Assembly: GCA_003278535.1 (NCBI GenBank)
Contig: QCEG01000002.1
Coordinates: forward strand, 62,001 to 126,000
DNA length: 64,000 nucleotides
Reading direction: 5' to 3'
DNA from: Prochlorococcus sp. AG-355-N18
Lineage (GTDB): Bacteria > Cyanobacteriota > Cyanobacteriia > PCC-6307 > Cyanobiaceae
Shown here: positions 63,317 through 64,000 of the stretch, piece by piece
How the letters are laid out: each line of letters begins with the position of its first letter
How positions within the stretch are numbered: position 1 is the first letter of the stretch
Position numbers and translations under genes: made by a program
Notes under the pieces: model-generated
Database searches by the model: none
Seen by the model: the letters and a program-made list of their open reading frames with translations, nothing else
Told to the model about the DNA's origin: nothing

Positions 63317-64000
63317 TTATTTTTGGATTTGATTATTTAGAATTTTTTTCGCTAATTCACAGTCAAGCTCTGCAGATCTTCTTAGATCATTAAAAGCTTT
63401 CTCATATTCTCCTATTGAATCATAAGCATGAGCTCGATCTACATAGCAAAGGCCTAAAGCCTCTCTTTCTAAATTATCTCCACTTAAAACATTTTTTTCG
63501 TAAATATCTATAAAAAAGCTAAAATCTTTTATTGATTCAGATAATTGCTTTTTTTCTAAATAATATTTTCCTCTTTCAAAATATGATCCAATAATAGAAA
63601 TATTATCAGGATCAAGTTTAATAGCTTGATCTAGATCTTTTATGGCTTTTTCAGGTTTATCAAGAAAATTTAAAACTATACCTCTTCTGTGATATGCAAT
63701 TGCATTATTTTCATCAAATTTAATAGCTAAAGTGTAATCGTCTATGGCTCCATCATCATCTTTAATTAAAAATTTATTTAAACCTCTTTCTAAAAATAAT
63801 TTAGATTTAATATTATTTAATTTTAAATTTTTATCATTTATAGCAATAGCAGAACTATAGTCATCTATTGCCCCTTTGTAGTCTTTTAAAAACCCTTTAA
63901 TATATGCTCTTTTTTGATAAAGAATTACTTGATTTGGATTATTTTTTATTGACTCTGTATAATCCTGGAGGGCTCCTTTTAAATCGCCATTATCTGCTTT
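63317..64000 (-). CDS. TPR-repeat protein (start beyond window)
   Basis: At least five TPR units are visible (GALQDYTESIKNNPNQVILY, GAIDDYSSAIAINDKN, GAIDDYTLAIKFDENNAIAY, KAIKDLDQAIKLDPDN), consistent with one long solenoid. The start lies right of the window. Its 3' end is nine bases before the start of the TPR-sigma gene, suggesting a common operon. Confidence 0.8.
   Translation of the reverse strand, partial: KADNGDLKGALQDYTESIKNNPNQVILYQKRAYIKGFLKDYKGAIDDYSSAIAINDKNLKLNNIKSKLFLERGLNKFLIKDDDGAIDDYTLAIKFDENNAIAYHRRGIVLNFLDKPEKAIKDLDQAIKLDPDNISIIGSYFERGKYYLEKKQLSESIKDFSFFIDIYEKNVLSGDNLEREALGLCYVDRAHAYDSIGEYEKAFNDLRRSAELDCELAKKILNNQIQK

Overview
The window is very AT-rich, densely packed with short genes, and reads as a high-light-adapted Prochlorococcus chromosome segment. 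Supporting markers are a plastoquinol terminal oxidase, a carotenoid-isomerase-like enzyme, a short Hli-like protein, PrxQ, a photolyase, ThiD/TenA, small picocyanobacterial protein families (DUF1651-, DUF3764-, DUF3104- and Nif11-like) and very many 30-80 residue proteins. The species call is inference; no rRNA is present.

Region 1 (1 to about 23.2 kb) looks like ordinary backbone: a LysM protein, aldehyde dehydrogenase, GNAT enzyme, PTOX, CrtISO-like oxidoreductase, TatA, peroxiredoxin, a release-factor-like gene broken at an A8 run, CPBP protease, proline iminopeptidase, photolyase, TenA and ThiD. About 509 bases without a gene (16846-17354) hold a probable structured RNA ending in a strong terminator.

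Region 2 (23.2-26.5 kb) is a transition zone of small barrel-fold proteins (ABM/DUF3764 type), microproteins and gene debris. Region 3 (26508-45511) is a 19 kb tRNA-bounded mobile element. It has a 47-bp copy of the 3' half of tRNA-Thr(GGT) at the left end and the intact tRNA-Thr at the right end. A tyrosine recombinase and an excisionase-like protein lie beside the tRNA, and paired TAGTGCGA repeats with the same 12-nt spacing occur at both ends. This is the architecture of the elements described in Prochlorococcus as tycheposons. The cargo is a phosphonate/phosphite ABC transporter (phnD-phnC-phnE-phnE) with a divergent Crp/Fnr-type regulator and an ACR3 arsenite exporter. It also carries a c6-type cytochrome, a cupredoxin, a PDZ protein, lipoproteins, an HNH nuclease, a HAD phosphatase and many secreted microproteins. 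A 13-nt near-palindrome, often joined to a terminator, recurs between small genes in regions 2 and 3.

Region 4 (45.6-64 kb, open to the right) is a second accessory region rich in nucleic-acid enzymes. A five-gene minus-strand operon with a Cas4/RecB-like nuclease faces an unknown 504-residue protein across a promoter region with paired operators. Then come a SIMPL-domain protein of different base composition, a second copy of a 275-bp direct repeat, a truncated vsr, an ATP-dependent DNA ligase next to a TPR-BRCT protein, and then a complete retron. The retron has an msr-msd RNA (54213-54443) with a 16-bp a1/a2 stem and a 30-bp inverted repeat in the msd, a 926-residue HEAT/ARM-like protein, a winged-helix/SWIM zinc-finger protein, and a reverse transcriptase with the retron signatures NAxxH, YADD and VTG. 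To my memory this is the gene set of retron type XIII. The window ends with TPR proteins, a DnaB helicase core and a TPR-sigma region 4 fusion. The retron and the tRNA-Thr element are the two most notable systems here.
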